64,000 nucleotides of DNA from Klebsiella aerogenes (GTDB taxonomy: Bacteria > Pseudomonadota > Gammaproteobacteria > Enterobacterales > Enterobacteriaceae): positions 2,416,422 through 2,480,421 of the forward strand of contig CP119076.1 of the NCBI GenBank assembly GCA_029027985.1. The letters run 5' to 3'. This document shows, piece by piece, positions 52,196-59,349 of this stretch. The notes beneath the pieces are model-generated. The model was not told where the DNA came from. It ran no database searches and worked only from the letters and a program-made list of their open reading frames with translations. The stretch's first letter is position 1, and every line of letters begins with the position of its first letter. The position numbers and the translations under genes are program-made.

Positions 52196-52265
52196 AGCCT
52201 ATTCCTGCTGAGATGATTGGCGCACAAACGTTGCCGCTCTTGAAATAAGAACGGCGGCGTTTGCG
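52121..52265. repeat. 145-bp direct repeat, copy 1 (fha 5' end)
   Basis: Covers the first 75 bases of fha and 70 bases upstream. Copy 2 at 53348-53492 has the same length, no gaps and about eight mismatches counted by eye. The two copies flank about 1.1 kb holding two small membrane-protein genes. Confidence 0.92.
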
Positions 52266-52384
52266 GGCGAGTAATTGAGTTGTGTATAAAAAGGGGAGAA
52301 GAAAAATGAGTTAATTAATTATCGCCCATAAAGGGCAGGACGATCATCACCATAAATAAAATTAATTAGCAATAGACATTTTAG

Positions 52385-52789
52385 TTAGCGCATAAGCGTC
52401 CATAACAGAAGCACTAAGAAACTAATAGCCATTATAGTTACGCATTTGTAATAATTATGAATCCAACCAAGTTCAAATTCTGCGATGCAGTTCTGACTTT
52501 CTTTAGCATCTAATATCCTGGCATCGCTCAGTTTAACTACTTTACCGTTACGAATTCGTGAAATCATTGCCACGAGAAAACCAAAGCCCCAATAACCTAA
52601 CCGTTGCCAAAACTCATAATCCTGAGTTCTCAGCAACCCCTCTTTCGCGAGTAATCGATACATTGCTTCCACTTGCTTCGAGTGGCGGCGATAAAATAAA
52701 ACAGGAAAAACAATAGAGATGATAAATATAATCACAAAGAATATGTAGGCTATATCAAGGTGGTAGTTTAGGGCTTTATCTATAAACAT
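52385..52789 (-). CDS. Small two-helix membrane protein, paralogue pair member 1
   Basis: 134 residues, AT-rich. Helix near the N-terminus (YIFFVIIFIISIVFPVLFY), a soluble middle (LLAKEGLLRTQDYEFWQRLGYWGF, ISRIRNGKVVKLSDARILDAKESQ), and a second helix at the end (TIMAISFLVLLLWTL). It shares layout and spaced residues with the neighbouring 52887-53300 protein (Y-x-LL, RxRxGxxxKxSDxR, EIDWI/ELGWI-x-H-x-YY). No family recognised. Candidate immunity-type protein from context. Confidence 0.6.
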   Translation of the reverse strand: MFIDKALNYHLDIAYIFFVIIFIISIVFPVLFYRRHSKQVEAMYRLLAKEGLLRTQDYEFWQRLGYWGFGFLVAMISRIRNGKVVKLSDARILDAKESQNCIAEFELGWIHNYYKCVTIMAISFLVLLLWTLMR

Positions 52790-52886
52790 GCTTTTACCCT
52801 ATGCTTAGCTTTAGAATTCAGTAAGTAAAACGAACCATCATCAAAAGATGATGATTCACCCCATACTAAAATGTAGTGAGGGAAAG

Positions 52887-53300
52887 CTATTTTTTATAAC
52901 TTATAAAAATCAGGCCAATGACGATCCATAAAGTAAAAATCAAAGCTTGTATTATATAACGTCGATGTAATTTCAATATCCAATCAATTTCCTCCCCAGG
53001 TAAATTTTGTATATATTGATAGGCTTCATTTTGCACATAGCGATCGCTGGTGAACTTTATTTTCACACCTTTGCGAAGACGAACAAACCAAATTATTTTT
53101 TGATAGTTTGCGAGTGAGCCAAAAAATGATGCGTAATTTGTCATGAGATCAAGATCGTATCCTTTTTGTCTGTATTCAGAAAGAAGGCGATTATAATCAC
53201 TCTCATGTTTTTTAAAAAATCGAGAACTCAGAAAATCCATTATTACAACAATGAAAAATAATATTACAACAAGAACCAATAATAATATCTCTAATTTCAC
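52887..53300 (-). CDS. Small two-helix membrane protein, paralogue pair member 2
   Basis: 137 residues with a GTG start at 53300 that overlaps the stop of the fha fragment as GTGA. N-terminal helix MKLEILLLVLVVILFFIVVI, soluble middle (RLLSEYRQKGYDLDLM, IIWFVRLRKGVKIKFTSDRYVQNEAYQYIQNLPGEEIDWIL), and C-terminal helix (ALIFTLWIVIGLIFIS). Translation probably depends on ribosomes finishing the truncated fha frame, so the duplicated fha leader has become its expression signal. Function unknown. Confidence 0.62.
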   Translation of the reverse strand: MKLEILLLVLVVILFFIVVIMDFLSSRFFKKHESDYNRLLSEYRQKGYDLDLMTNYASFFGSLANYQKIIWFVRLRKGVKIKFTSDRYVQNEAYQYIQNLPGEEIDWILKLHRRYIIQALIFTLWIVIGLIFISYKK

Positions 53301-53422
53301 AGTAATTTATCCATGATATATTCGGTAGCCCCATCTGCAATTTCACCGCCCGGCGCATAAAAGTCACAGTTTCCCTGCGGCGTCTGATGTTCGGCTTTGG
53401 TCGAAATAATCGTGAATCGCAT
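53297..53422 (-). pseudogene. Truncated fha copy (41 codons)
   Basis: From ATG 53422 the frame encodes MRFTIISTKAEHQTPQG, NCDFYAPGGE and then unrelated residues (IADGATEYIMDKLL) to TGA 53297. The first 25 residues match Fha almost exactly; the FHA loops are missing. It now acts at most as a leader peptide coupled to the next gene. Confidence 0.82.
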
Positions 53423-53492
53423 AGCCTATTCCTGCTGAGATGATTAGCGCACAAACGTTGCCGCTCTTGAAATAAGAACGGTGGCGTTTGCG
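53348..53492. repeat. 145-bp direct repeat, copy 2 (fha 5' end)
   Basis: Second copy of 52121-52265, including the same upstream 70 bases (AAACGTTGCCGCTCTTGAAA region) that would hold the fha ribosome site. Sequence diverges sharply on both sides. Confidence 0.92.
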
Positions 53493-53494
53493 AG

Positions 53495-53902
53495 TTAACA
53501 AACTCTATTCAGTCTGCGTAAGCGAAATTGGCCCGAGGGTTTTTCTTCCAAGGTGAATCGGGCACCATAACGAACAGAGTCATTTTTACCCGACACTTTC
53601 AGAGCGATATTATATTCTCCGGCTTGCCATGCAATACCCTACCATTGGTGACACTGCTGAGTATTTAACGTTATCGCAAGGCTGAACGTCGATGACGGTG
53701 ATATAGTATTCCATTCACCCTTCGTTTTTCATAATGGTAGGCGAATGACTTGTGATAGGTTCTTCTAACCCGGAATTAGCAGGATAGCAAAGCAAGGTTC
53801 ATTGTTTTTTAGCGTAACCGAAAGCGGTTGATATTGGGCTGGGTGAGACACACAGCCGCTTGCCATTAATGTAACTGTCAATAAAGTGAATAAGTACTTC
53901 AT
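53495..53902 (-). pseudogene. Frameshifted lipoprotein gene (T6SS immunity-type)
   Basis: ATG 53902 opens MKYLFTLLTVTLMASGC, a lipoprotein signal with lipobox MASGC, then VSHPAQYQPLSVTLKNNEPCF. The frame is then lost: the continuation SGLEEPITSHSPTIMKNEG lies in a second frame, and IAWQAGEYNIALKVSGKND, then YGARFTLEEKPSGQFRLRRL, in a third, with one in-frame TAG. At least two frameshifts and one nonsense change disable it. Layout (lipobox, short beta domain, basic end) resembles the periplasmic lipoproteins annotated as putative T6SS immunity proteins; this is from memory. Confidence 0.65.
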
Positions 53903-54003
53903 AGCCAGGCAGTAAGTTTGATTGCCCTGCCATATTCTTCATCCTTAATGAATTAAAACAGTCGAACCAGGGAGTCACTCCCTGGTTCGGATGAATCATT
54001 TAA

Positions 54004-54486
54004 TTATGATTCTTTATTTTCTTTGATATTCCAGCCAGCACTGCTTTCTGCGCCTTTACCGCCAGCGGAAGTCTGCTCCCAGTACTGCTGTTTCACTTTC
54101 GCCGCCTGGAAGGCATAGGTTACGCCAACGGTGTCGCCGTTATCGGCGCCGGTGTACTGCACGGAGGTCACCAGTACATCTTCGAGGGTGATACGCGCGT
54201 ACTCAACCTGCTGGCCGCCTGCCTTGCAGACCGACAGCTCAACCTTGGTCAGGTGCTTGCCGCTGGAGCAATGCTTCAGGATAGCGGTGGTAGATTTGTC
54301 GATCAGCGCATTCACGTGCAGGTCGTTGAAATTCACTTTACCTGCGCCGCCGCCGCCGCCCACGCTCATATTACCCGGCTGGGATGCGCCCCAGGAGAAA
54401 GAGGTAATATCAGTCCAGCCGCTGTGGTTAGAATCTTTCGATTCGCCGGTAACACCCTCGACCTTCAGAAACATATCAATAGCCAT
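54004..54486 (-). CDS. hcp: Hcp (TssD) tube protein
   Basis: 160 residues, usual length. MAIDMFLKVEGVTGESKDSNHSGWTDITSFSWG is the classic N-terminus, followed by the GGGGGAGKVNFNDLHV loop, KHCSSGKHLTKVELSVCKAGG and ITLEDVLVTSVQYTG. Forms hexameric rings that stack into the inner tube, and can carry small effectors in its lumen. Stands apart from the core operon with its own 5' region, as hcp often does for high expression. GAAGAG precedes the ATG. Confidence 0.97.
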   Translation of the reverse strand: MAIDMFLKVEGVTGESKDSNHSGWTDITSFSWGASQPGNMSVGGGGGAGKVNFNDLHVNALIDKSTTAILKHCSSGKHLTKVELSVCKAGGQQVEYARITLEDVLVTSVQYTGADNGDTVGVTYAFQAAKVKQQYWEQTSAGGKGAESSAGWNIKENKES

Positions 54487-54753
54487 AATATCTACTCTTC
54501 GTTAATGAAAATTATTGCTTTCGAAAAAGCACTTATATGGCAAACAGGAAAGCATGGGGCTGAATAAAACCATCCATATTTTACCTCTGCCTCAAGTCTG
54601 ACGAATCAAACCGTACAGACTTCTCCAGAATAGCCGCACTATGACAGCAACCACTCTAAATTTCTCTCAGTCGTTCAGTATGTCGACTGGATGCTGGACA
54701 ACTAATGTCCAGTTAATCTAGAATAAACCCAACTAACTACAGCAATAAAAGGA
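54487..54753. other. hcp upstream region
   Basis: About 270 bases between divergent hcp and the 73-codon gene; it must contain both promoters. A 7-base inverted repeat CTGGACA / TGTCCAG with a 5-base centre lies at 54694-54712. No sigma-54 type GG-N10-GC site was found by eye. Confidence 0.4.
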
Positions 54754-54975
54754 TTGACGAATGAAAAAACACTATCGGTAGTATTTGTAATTATACTTTT
54801 AATTATTGGTATCTTTTCTCTTATCAATATACTTCAATCATTGTGGTACATTATTTCATTTGAATCATTCACTGCAATGAATGTCGGGTTACTTGCCGGG
54901 AAAGTAATTTTTACCATACTTGCTTTTGCGGGGGGGCGTATTTTTGTTAAATTACATCGCACATTACAATCTTGA
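54754..54975 (+). CDS. Small two-helix membrane protein with a doubtful start
   Basis: 73 residues if started at TTG 54754, but the AAAGGA box touches that codon, which is poor spacing. A well-placed ATG at 54761 reads into a stop after 6 codons; one more base in the A6 run (54764-54769) would give MKKTLSVVFVIILLIIG in the right frame. Helix 1 (VVFVIILLIIGIFSLI) and helix 2 (AGKVIFTILAFAGG) are clear. It occupies, on the opposite strand, the place where a Tae4-type effector would be expected. No family recognised; a 1-base deletion is likely. Confidence 0.5.
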   Translation: MTNEKTLSVVFVIILLIIGIFSLINILQSLWYIISFESFTAMNVGLLAGKVIFTILAFAGGRIFVKLHRTLQS

Positions 54976-54982
54976 GTTGAAA

Positions 54983-55405
54983 TTATTGCGGGTTATCCTG
55001 GTGCCAGCTTTTATTCGGATCGCCAATAATTACCTGCGAAGTTAATTCATCCAGTTCCGTACTATGGTAAAGACGCAAGCAGTTTAACGTAACGCCCTGC
55101 ACTGTCGGTTTTCTCTCGGAATGAAAGCCATTTGTTGCATTTTTATATTTATCGATAATGACATTGATTTTATCACTCCCGCTTTCAACATCGAAAGGCA
55201 CCCACTCTAACAACGCATTGCTGCTACGTGCGGCATCCAGAGAGAATTGGCTTTTATCATCGGCAACCTGCGCCAGGCAACGGGATAAAACCACGTCTTT
55301 AACAACCTGCTTATAAGGTAGCTGTTTCACAAACAATACCGGATCATCAATAGCATAAGCGGAGGAGCTTGCGGCAAGAAGCAGACCAATAATCATTCTT
55401 TTCAT
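54983..55405 (-). CDS. tai4: Tai4-type immunity protein (amidase inhibitor)
   Basis: 140 residues from ATG 55405 with GGAG 5 bases upstream. Signal peptide to about residue 18 (ASSSAYA), so periplasmic. The mature part follows Tai4: YKQVVKDVVLSRCLAQVADDK, DAARSSNALLEWVPFDVES, VQGVTLNCLRLYHSTELDEL and a closing QDNP. Tai4 dimers block the peptidoglycan amidase Tae4. No tae4 is present within the window: upstream is tssC and downstream is the small membrane gene and hcp. So it is an orphan immunity gene, or its effector was lost. Confidence 0.85.
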   Translation of the reverse strand: MKRMIIGLLLAASSSAYAIDDPVLFVKQLPYKQVVKDVVLSRCLAQVADDKSQFSLDAARSSNALLEWVPFDVESGSDKINVIIDKYKNATNGFHSERKPTVQGVTLNCLRLYHSTELDELTSQVIIGDPNKSWHQDNPQ

Positions 55406-55472
55406 GGCAGCTCCAGCGTACATAACGGTAATAACTTCGTGTATTCTCCTGCGTCCATGAGGTCATATTTGC

Positions 55473-55492
55473 GCCGGGAGTCACCTCCCGGC
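55473..55492 (-). terminator. Hairpin between tssC and tai4
   Basis: GCCGGGAG, 4-base loop, CTCCCGGC. An 8-pair GC stem just after the tssC stop without a T-run; may reduce read-through into tai4 or protect the tssBC message. Confidence 0.5.
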
Positions 55493-55501
55493 GGCAACGT
55501 A

Positions 55502-57001
55502 TTACGCTTCTTTGGTTTTCAGCGACGGCAGTTTTGATACCAGACGCAGCGACACGGTCAGCCCTTCCAGCTGATAGTGCGGGCGCAGGAAGAACTTCGC
55601 GGTGTAGTAACCCGGGTTGTCTTCGATCTCCGCAACCTGTACTTCTGCGGCGGCCAGCGGTTTGCGCGCCTTGGTTTCCTGCGACGAGTTGGCCGGGTCG
55701 CCATCGACGTAGTTCATCACCCAGTCGTTCAGCCAGCGTTCCATGTCGTCACGCTCGCGGAAGGAACCGATTTTGTCGCGCACGATGCACTTCAGGTAGT
55801 GGGCAAAACGACAGCAGGCGAACAGATACGGTAGGCGTGCCGCCAGACGGGCATTTGCCGTGGCATCGGCATCGTGATATTCAGCGGGTTTCTGCAGCGA
55901 TTGCGCGCCGATAAAGGCGGCAAAGTCAGAATTTTTGCGGTGAATCAGCGGCATAAAACCGTTTTTCGCCAGTTCCGCTTCACGACGATCGCTAATAGCG
56001 ATTTCGGTCGGACATTTCATATCCACGCCGCCGTCGTCGCTTGGGAAGGTGTGGCAAGGCAGATTTTCCACCGCGCCGCCGGACTCCACGCCGCGAATCG
56101 AGGTACACCAGCCGAACTCTTTGAACGAGCGGTTGATGTTCGCCGCCATCGCATACGCCGAGTTTGCCCATGCGTAATTGTTGTGATCCGCGCCGTCGGT
56201 TTGCTCTTCAAAATCAAAGCTATCCACCGGATTGGTACGAATGCCGTACGGCAGACGCGACAGGAAGCGCGGCATCACCAGCCCCAGATAACGCGCGTCT
56301 TCCGACTCGCGCAGCGAACGCCAGGCGGCATATTCGGTGTTCTGGAAGATTTTGGTCAGATCGCGCGGATTCGCCAGCTCTTGCCAGGACTCCATCTGCA
56401 TCACATCCGGCGCGGTACCGGTGATAAACGGACAGTGCGCGGCGGAACCGATACGCGCCATTTCACTCAGCAGTTCAACATCCTGTGGGCTATGGTCGAA
56501 GTAATAATCGCCCACGATGCAGCCGAACGGTTCGCCGCCGAACTGGCCGTACTCCTGCTCATACACTTTCTTAAAGATCGGGCTCTGATCCCAGCCCACG
56601 CCTTTGTAACGCTTAAGGGTGCGGCCCAGCTCCTGCTTGGAGATGCTCATAAAGCGAATTTTCAGCATCTCGTCGGTTTCGCTGTTGTTGACCAGGTAGC
56701 TCAGGCCGCGCCATGCGCTTTCCAGTTTCTGGAATTGATCCTGATGCAGGATCTGATTCACCTGACGCGACAGCTGCTCATCAATACCGGCAATCAGGTT
56801 TTGAATGGTGCGATAGGTATCGTTGGAAAAAGTGACGGTATTTTCCAGCGCCTGCTGGGCGAGCGTTTTTACCGCACTCTCGACGGCGGAACGCGCCTGG
56901 TCGGTTTTCGGGCGAAATTCTTTGTTCAGCAGCGAGCTGAACTCATCCTGGCTAAATGCCTGGCCGGACTGCTGCTCGTGTTGTTGAGTCGGGTTGCTCA
57001 T
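55502..57001 (-). CDS. tssC: TssC, large sheath subunit
   Basis: 499 residues, standard. Diagnostic segments: LIAGIDEQLSRQVNQILHQDQFQKLESAWRGLSYLV, GYYFDH-type VGDYYFDHSPQDVELL, RFLSRLPYG, and NLPCHTFPSDDGGVDMKCPTE. The N-terminal helix (~20-40) binds ClpV. It intertwines with TssB to form the contractile sheath. Starts 3 bases after tssB. Confidence 0.97.
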   Translation of the reverse strand: MSNPTQQHEQQSGQAFSQDEFSSLLNKEFRPKTDQARSAVESAVKTLAQQALENTVTFSNDTYRTIQNLIAGIDEQLSRQVNQILHQDQFQKLESAWRGLSYLVNNSETDEMLKIRFMSISKQELGRTLKRYKGVGWDQSPIFKKVYEQEYGQFGGEPFGCIVGDYYFDHSPQDVELLSEMARIGSAAHCPFITGTAPDVMQMESWQELANPRDLTKIFQNTEYAAWRSLRESEDARYLGLVMPRFLSRLPYGIRTNPVDSFDFEEQTDGADHNNYAWANSAYAMAANINRSFKEFGWCTSIRGVESGGAVENLPCHTFPSDDGGVDMKCPTEIAISDRREAELAKNGFMPLIHRKNSDFAAFIGAQSLQKPAEYHDADATANARLAARLPYLFACCRFAHYLKCIVRDKIGSFRERDDMERWLNDWVMNYVDGDPANSSQETKARKPLAAAEVQVAEIEDNPGYYTAKFFLRPHYQLEGLTVSLRLVSKLPSLKTKEA

Positions 57002-57004
57002 CGA

Positions 57005-57529
57005 TTACTCCTCGCTACCTTTCGCGCTGTCGTCTGGTTTCGGCATCTGGCTCAACGATTTGAGCAGCGTTGGATCTTGCAGAATTTTGGCGATCAGTTC
57101 TTCTGCGCCATTCTTACCGTCCATATAGGTCAGTAGATTCGAAAGCTGGGTACGGGCTTCCAGCAATTTGTTCAGCGGCTCCACTTTGCGCGCAACCGCG
57201 TCCGGCAGGAAGTCGTCCATGCTGTCAAAGGTCAGATCGACGTTCAGCTTGCCTTCGCCGGTCAGGGTGTTGTCGACCTGGAAAGCGACGCGCGGTTTCA
57301 GCGCCTTCATTCGTTCATCGAAGTTATCGATATCGATCTCAAGAAACTTGCGTTCTTCCACTGACGGCTGATTATCGACCGGTTTACCGACCAGATCCGC
57401 CATCACGCCCATCACAAACGGAAGCTGAATTTTGCGTTCCGCACCATAAATCTCTACGTCGTACTCGATCTGTACGCGGGGCGCACGGTTGCGTGCGATG
57501 AATTTCTGCCCACTTTTACTTATTGCCAT
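57005..57529 (-). CDS. tssB: TssB, small sheath subunit
   Basis: 174 residues from ATG 57529, with GGAG upstream; the ATG at 57541 lacks this spacing. Begins SGQKFIARNRAPRVQIEYDVEIYGAERKIQLPFVMGVMADL and contains RKFLEIDIDNFDERMKALKPR, the highly conserved VipA/TssB block. Pairs with TssC. Confidence 0.97.
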   Translation of the reverse strand: MAISKSGQKFIARNRAPRVQIEYDVEIYGAERKIQLPFVMGVMADLVGKPVDNQPSVEERKFLEIDIDNFDERMKALKPRVAFQVDNTLTGEGKLNVDLTFDSMDDFLPDAVARKVEPLNKLLEARTQLSNLLTYMDGKNGAEELIAKILQDPTLLKSLSQMPKPDDSAKGSEE

Positions 57530-57604
57530 GATGCTCTCCATCGAAGATGCGCGGTAAAGGTTGAGCGCCAGACCTTATGCCTGTCGCCATAATGTCCGAA
57601 CGCG

Positions 57605-58615
57605 TCAGTCGCGACGTCCAAAAATGTTTTCCAGCTGATGAACGCCGTCCGGCGCTAAATCGCGGATAATGTCCATAAAATCCAGTTCAATCAGCCGCTG
57701 TACTCGTTCAATCATCAGCGGCGCGGGGTGGCTCGGTTCATGCTGCGCGAAGTACTGTTTCACTTTCTCCAGCATCTGCTGCGCCTCGGCGCGGCTGCTG
57801 ATTTGCGCGCTGCGCCAGTCCACAACAGACGCTGGCGTCGCGCCGGGAATCGCTTCATGTTCACTCACGGCACTCTCCTCGCGGGACGCGTGAAAGGTCG
57901 AAATGTCGGTCACCTGGCAGGCGTCCGCGACGATGCCAACGGTCTTTTGCAGTTGCTCCATCTCCGGCACGCCGCTTGCGCCCAGATGTTCGGTCAATAT
58001 TTCGCGAATGGTTTGCAGCCGCTGGTGAATGGCGACGATGGCGTCGATACCCGGCTGTCCGCCGCGCGCCAGTTCGTCAATCAGCCGTGAACGGCCGCCG
58101 GGATAATCGGCGCATTCGGTTTTACTGCCATCAAGCAGCGCCTGGGCATCGCGCAGTATCAGGTCGTCGCCGTTGCTGCGTAGCAGAATGGCGTTGCGTA
58201 GCGCGCTGGTCAGCGTTGATTTATCGCTGAGCCCCGCCAGGGCGTTGATACGATAAAACGGGTCGGTTTCGCCGAACTCTTCCAGCAGTGGATACATCGG
58301 TTGCCAGTAGAGCGACAGCGCCTGCTGAACCAGCAACAAGCCATCGGCATAACCGGTCAGGCCACGGCGTTTGGTCCAGGCCTGAGTGAGCGCCAGCATG
58401 ACGCGTAAATCTTTGGTGCGGCTGAGCAAACCCACCGCCAGCTTTTCTACCGTCGTCCAGTCGGCGGGCTCCGCCGGGATAATAGTGTCGCCGAACTGTT
58501 GCTCGGCTTTGCCCTGCATCGCCTGTTCCATCGCCTGGAAGTCGGCGTCATATTCGAGGTTTTCACCGCAGGGCTGCTCCGCAGTGACCGGAGCAAGAAA
58601 TTCATCAATATTCAT
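57605..58615 (-). CDS. tssA: TssA, baseplate/tube-priming protein
   Basis: 336 residues. ImpA N-terminal domain (CGENLEYDADFQAMEQAMQGKAEQQFGDTIIPAEPADWTTVEKLAVGLLSRTKDLRVMLALTQAW) and a C-terminal helical end (AQQMLEKVKQYFAQHEPSHPAPLMIERVQRLIELDFMDIIRDLAPDG) of the short TssA class. It directs tube and sheath polymerisation. Lies between tagF and tssB. Confidence 0.94.
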   Translation of the reverse strand: MNIDEFLAPVTAEQPCGENLEYDADFQAMEQAMQGKAEQQFGDTIIPAEPADWTTVEKLAVGLLSRTKDLRVMLALTQAWTKRRGLTGYADGLLLVQQALSLYWQPMYPLLEEFGETDPFYRINALAGLSDKSTLTSALRNAILLRSNGDDLILRDAQALLDGSKTECADYPGGRSRLIDELARGGQPGIDAIVAIHQRLQTIREILTEHLGASGVPEMEQLQKTVGIVADACQVTDISTFHASREESAVSEHEAIPGATPASVVDWRSAQISSRAEAQQMLEKVKQYFAQHEPSHPAPLMIERVQRLIELDFMDIIRDLAPDGVHQLENIFGRRD

Positions 58616-58626
58616 TGCCTACCTGC

Positions 58627-59334
58627 TTATTCAAACATCGGCGGATACAGGCCGTGGCGGCCCGGTCTCGCGCCGCCGGCGGGATCGAACAGCAGCGTGA
58701 ACAGCTGGCCGGTCAAATTACCGCTATGGACGTGAGTGTAGAGCGGATAACCATCGGCGCGGTTAGTCCACCAAAAGCTGGTTTGCCGCTGCGGGTCAAA
58801 GCAGTCCGCCGCTTGTTGCCAACCGATAGAACTGTGCCCGTCCTGCTGATAACCAATCACGTCGAGAATTTCCGAGCGTTTTTCCGCTTCGATCATTTTC
58901 GGCGCCGGAATCGCGAGCAGCGCCTGATCCAGTTGTTCGGCGGAGAAACCATTACGGACCGCATGCAGCAGCGTTCTTCCCACCTGCTGGTACCATTCTC
59001 CTGCCTGCGTCAGGGTCGATGCCGACCACTCCAGCGGGTTAAAAGCCATTTGCGCGCAGATGGGATACTGACGACCCACCCGATCGCGCCCGGGGATCAG
59101 GCAGCCCATTTGCACCATCTGGCCGCTTAACATCGGCGGTACGATAAAATTCCAGACCGGAGCATTACTGAACTGGCGTTCGCCACTGCGTTCCTGCTCC
59201 TGCTGCCAGGCAAGTAATCCTACCTGAAACCATTGCGACCACTGGCGAACCAGAATGTCAGGAAATCGGCGTTGCAAAAAATCGCCGGTACTGGGGAGTT
59301 TCCCGTACCAGCTCATCGCAGGGGAGTAAGTCAT
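58627..59334 (-). CDS. tagF: TagF, T6SS negative regulator
   Basis: 235 residues. Begins MSWYGKLPSTGDFLQRRFP after a short lead, the typical TagF start (W-x-GK-x-P-x-x-GDF-xx-R), with FIVPPMLSG and GCLIPGRDRVGRQYP. In Pseudomonas TagF represses secretion independently of the kinase pathway and can bind Fha. Lies between tssM and tssA. Confidence 0.93.
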   Translation of the reverse strand: MTYSPAMSWYGKLPSTGDFLQRRFPDILVRQWSQWFQVGLLAWQQEQERSGERQFSNAPVWNFIVPPMLSGQMVQMGCLIPGRDRVGRQYPICAQMAFNPLEWSASTLTQAGEWYQQVGRTLLHAVRNGFSAEQLDQALLAIPAPKMIEAEKRSEILDVIGYQQDGHSSIGWQQAADCFDPQRQTSFWWTNRADGYPLYTHVHSGNLTGQLFTLLFDPAGGARPGRHGLYPPMFE

Positions 59335-59349
59335 TGGCTTTCCTTGCGG

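Noticed and set aside
54487-54753. Sigma-54 promoter for hcp
   Set aside because: Some T6SS hcp genes use one, but no TGGCAC-N5-TTGC-type element was found on the minus strand.
55874-57136. 420-codon plus frame antisense to tssC
   Set aside because: Long, but mirrors tssC/tssB codon positions; no motif, and the sheath genes are certain.
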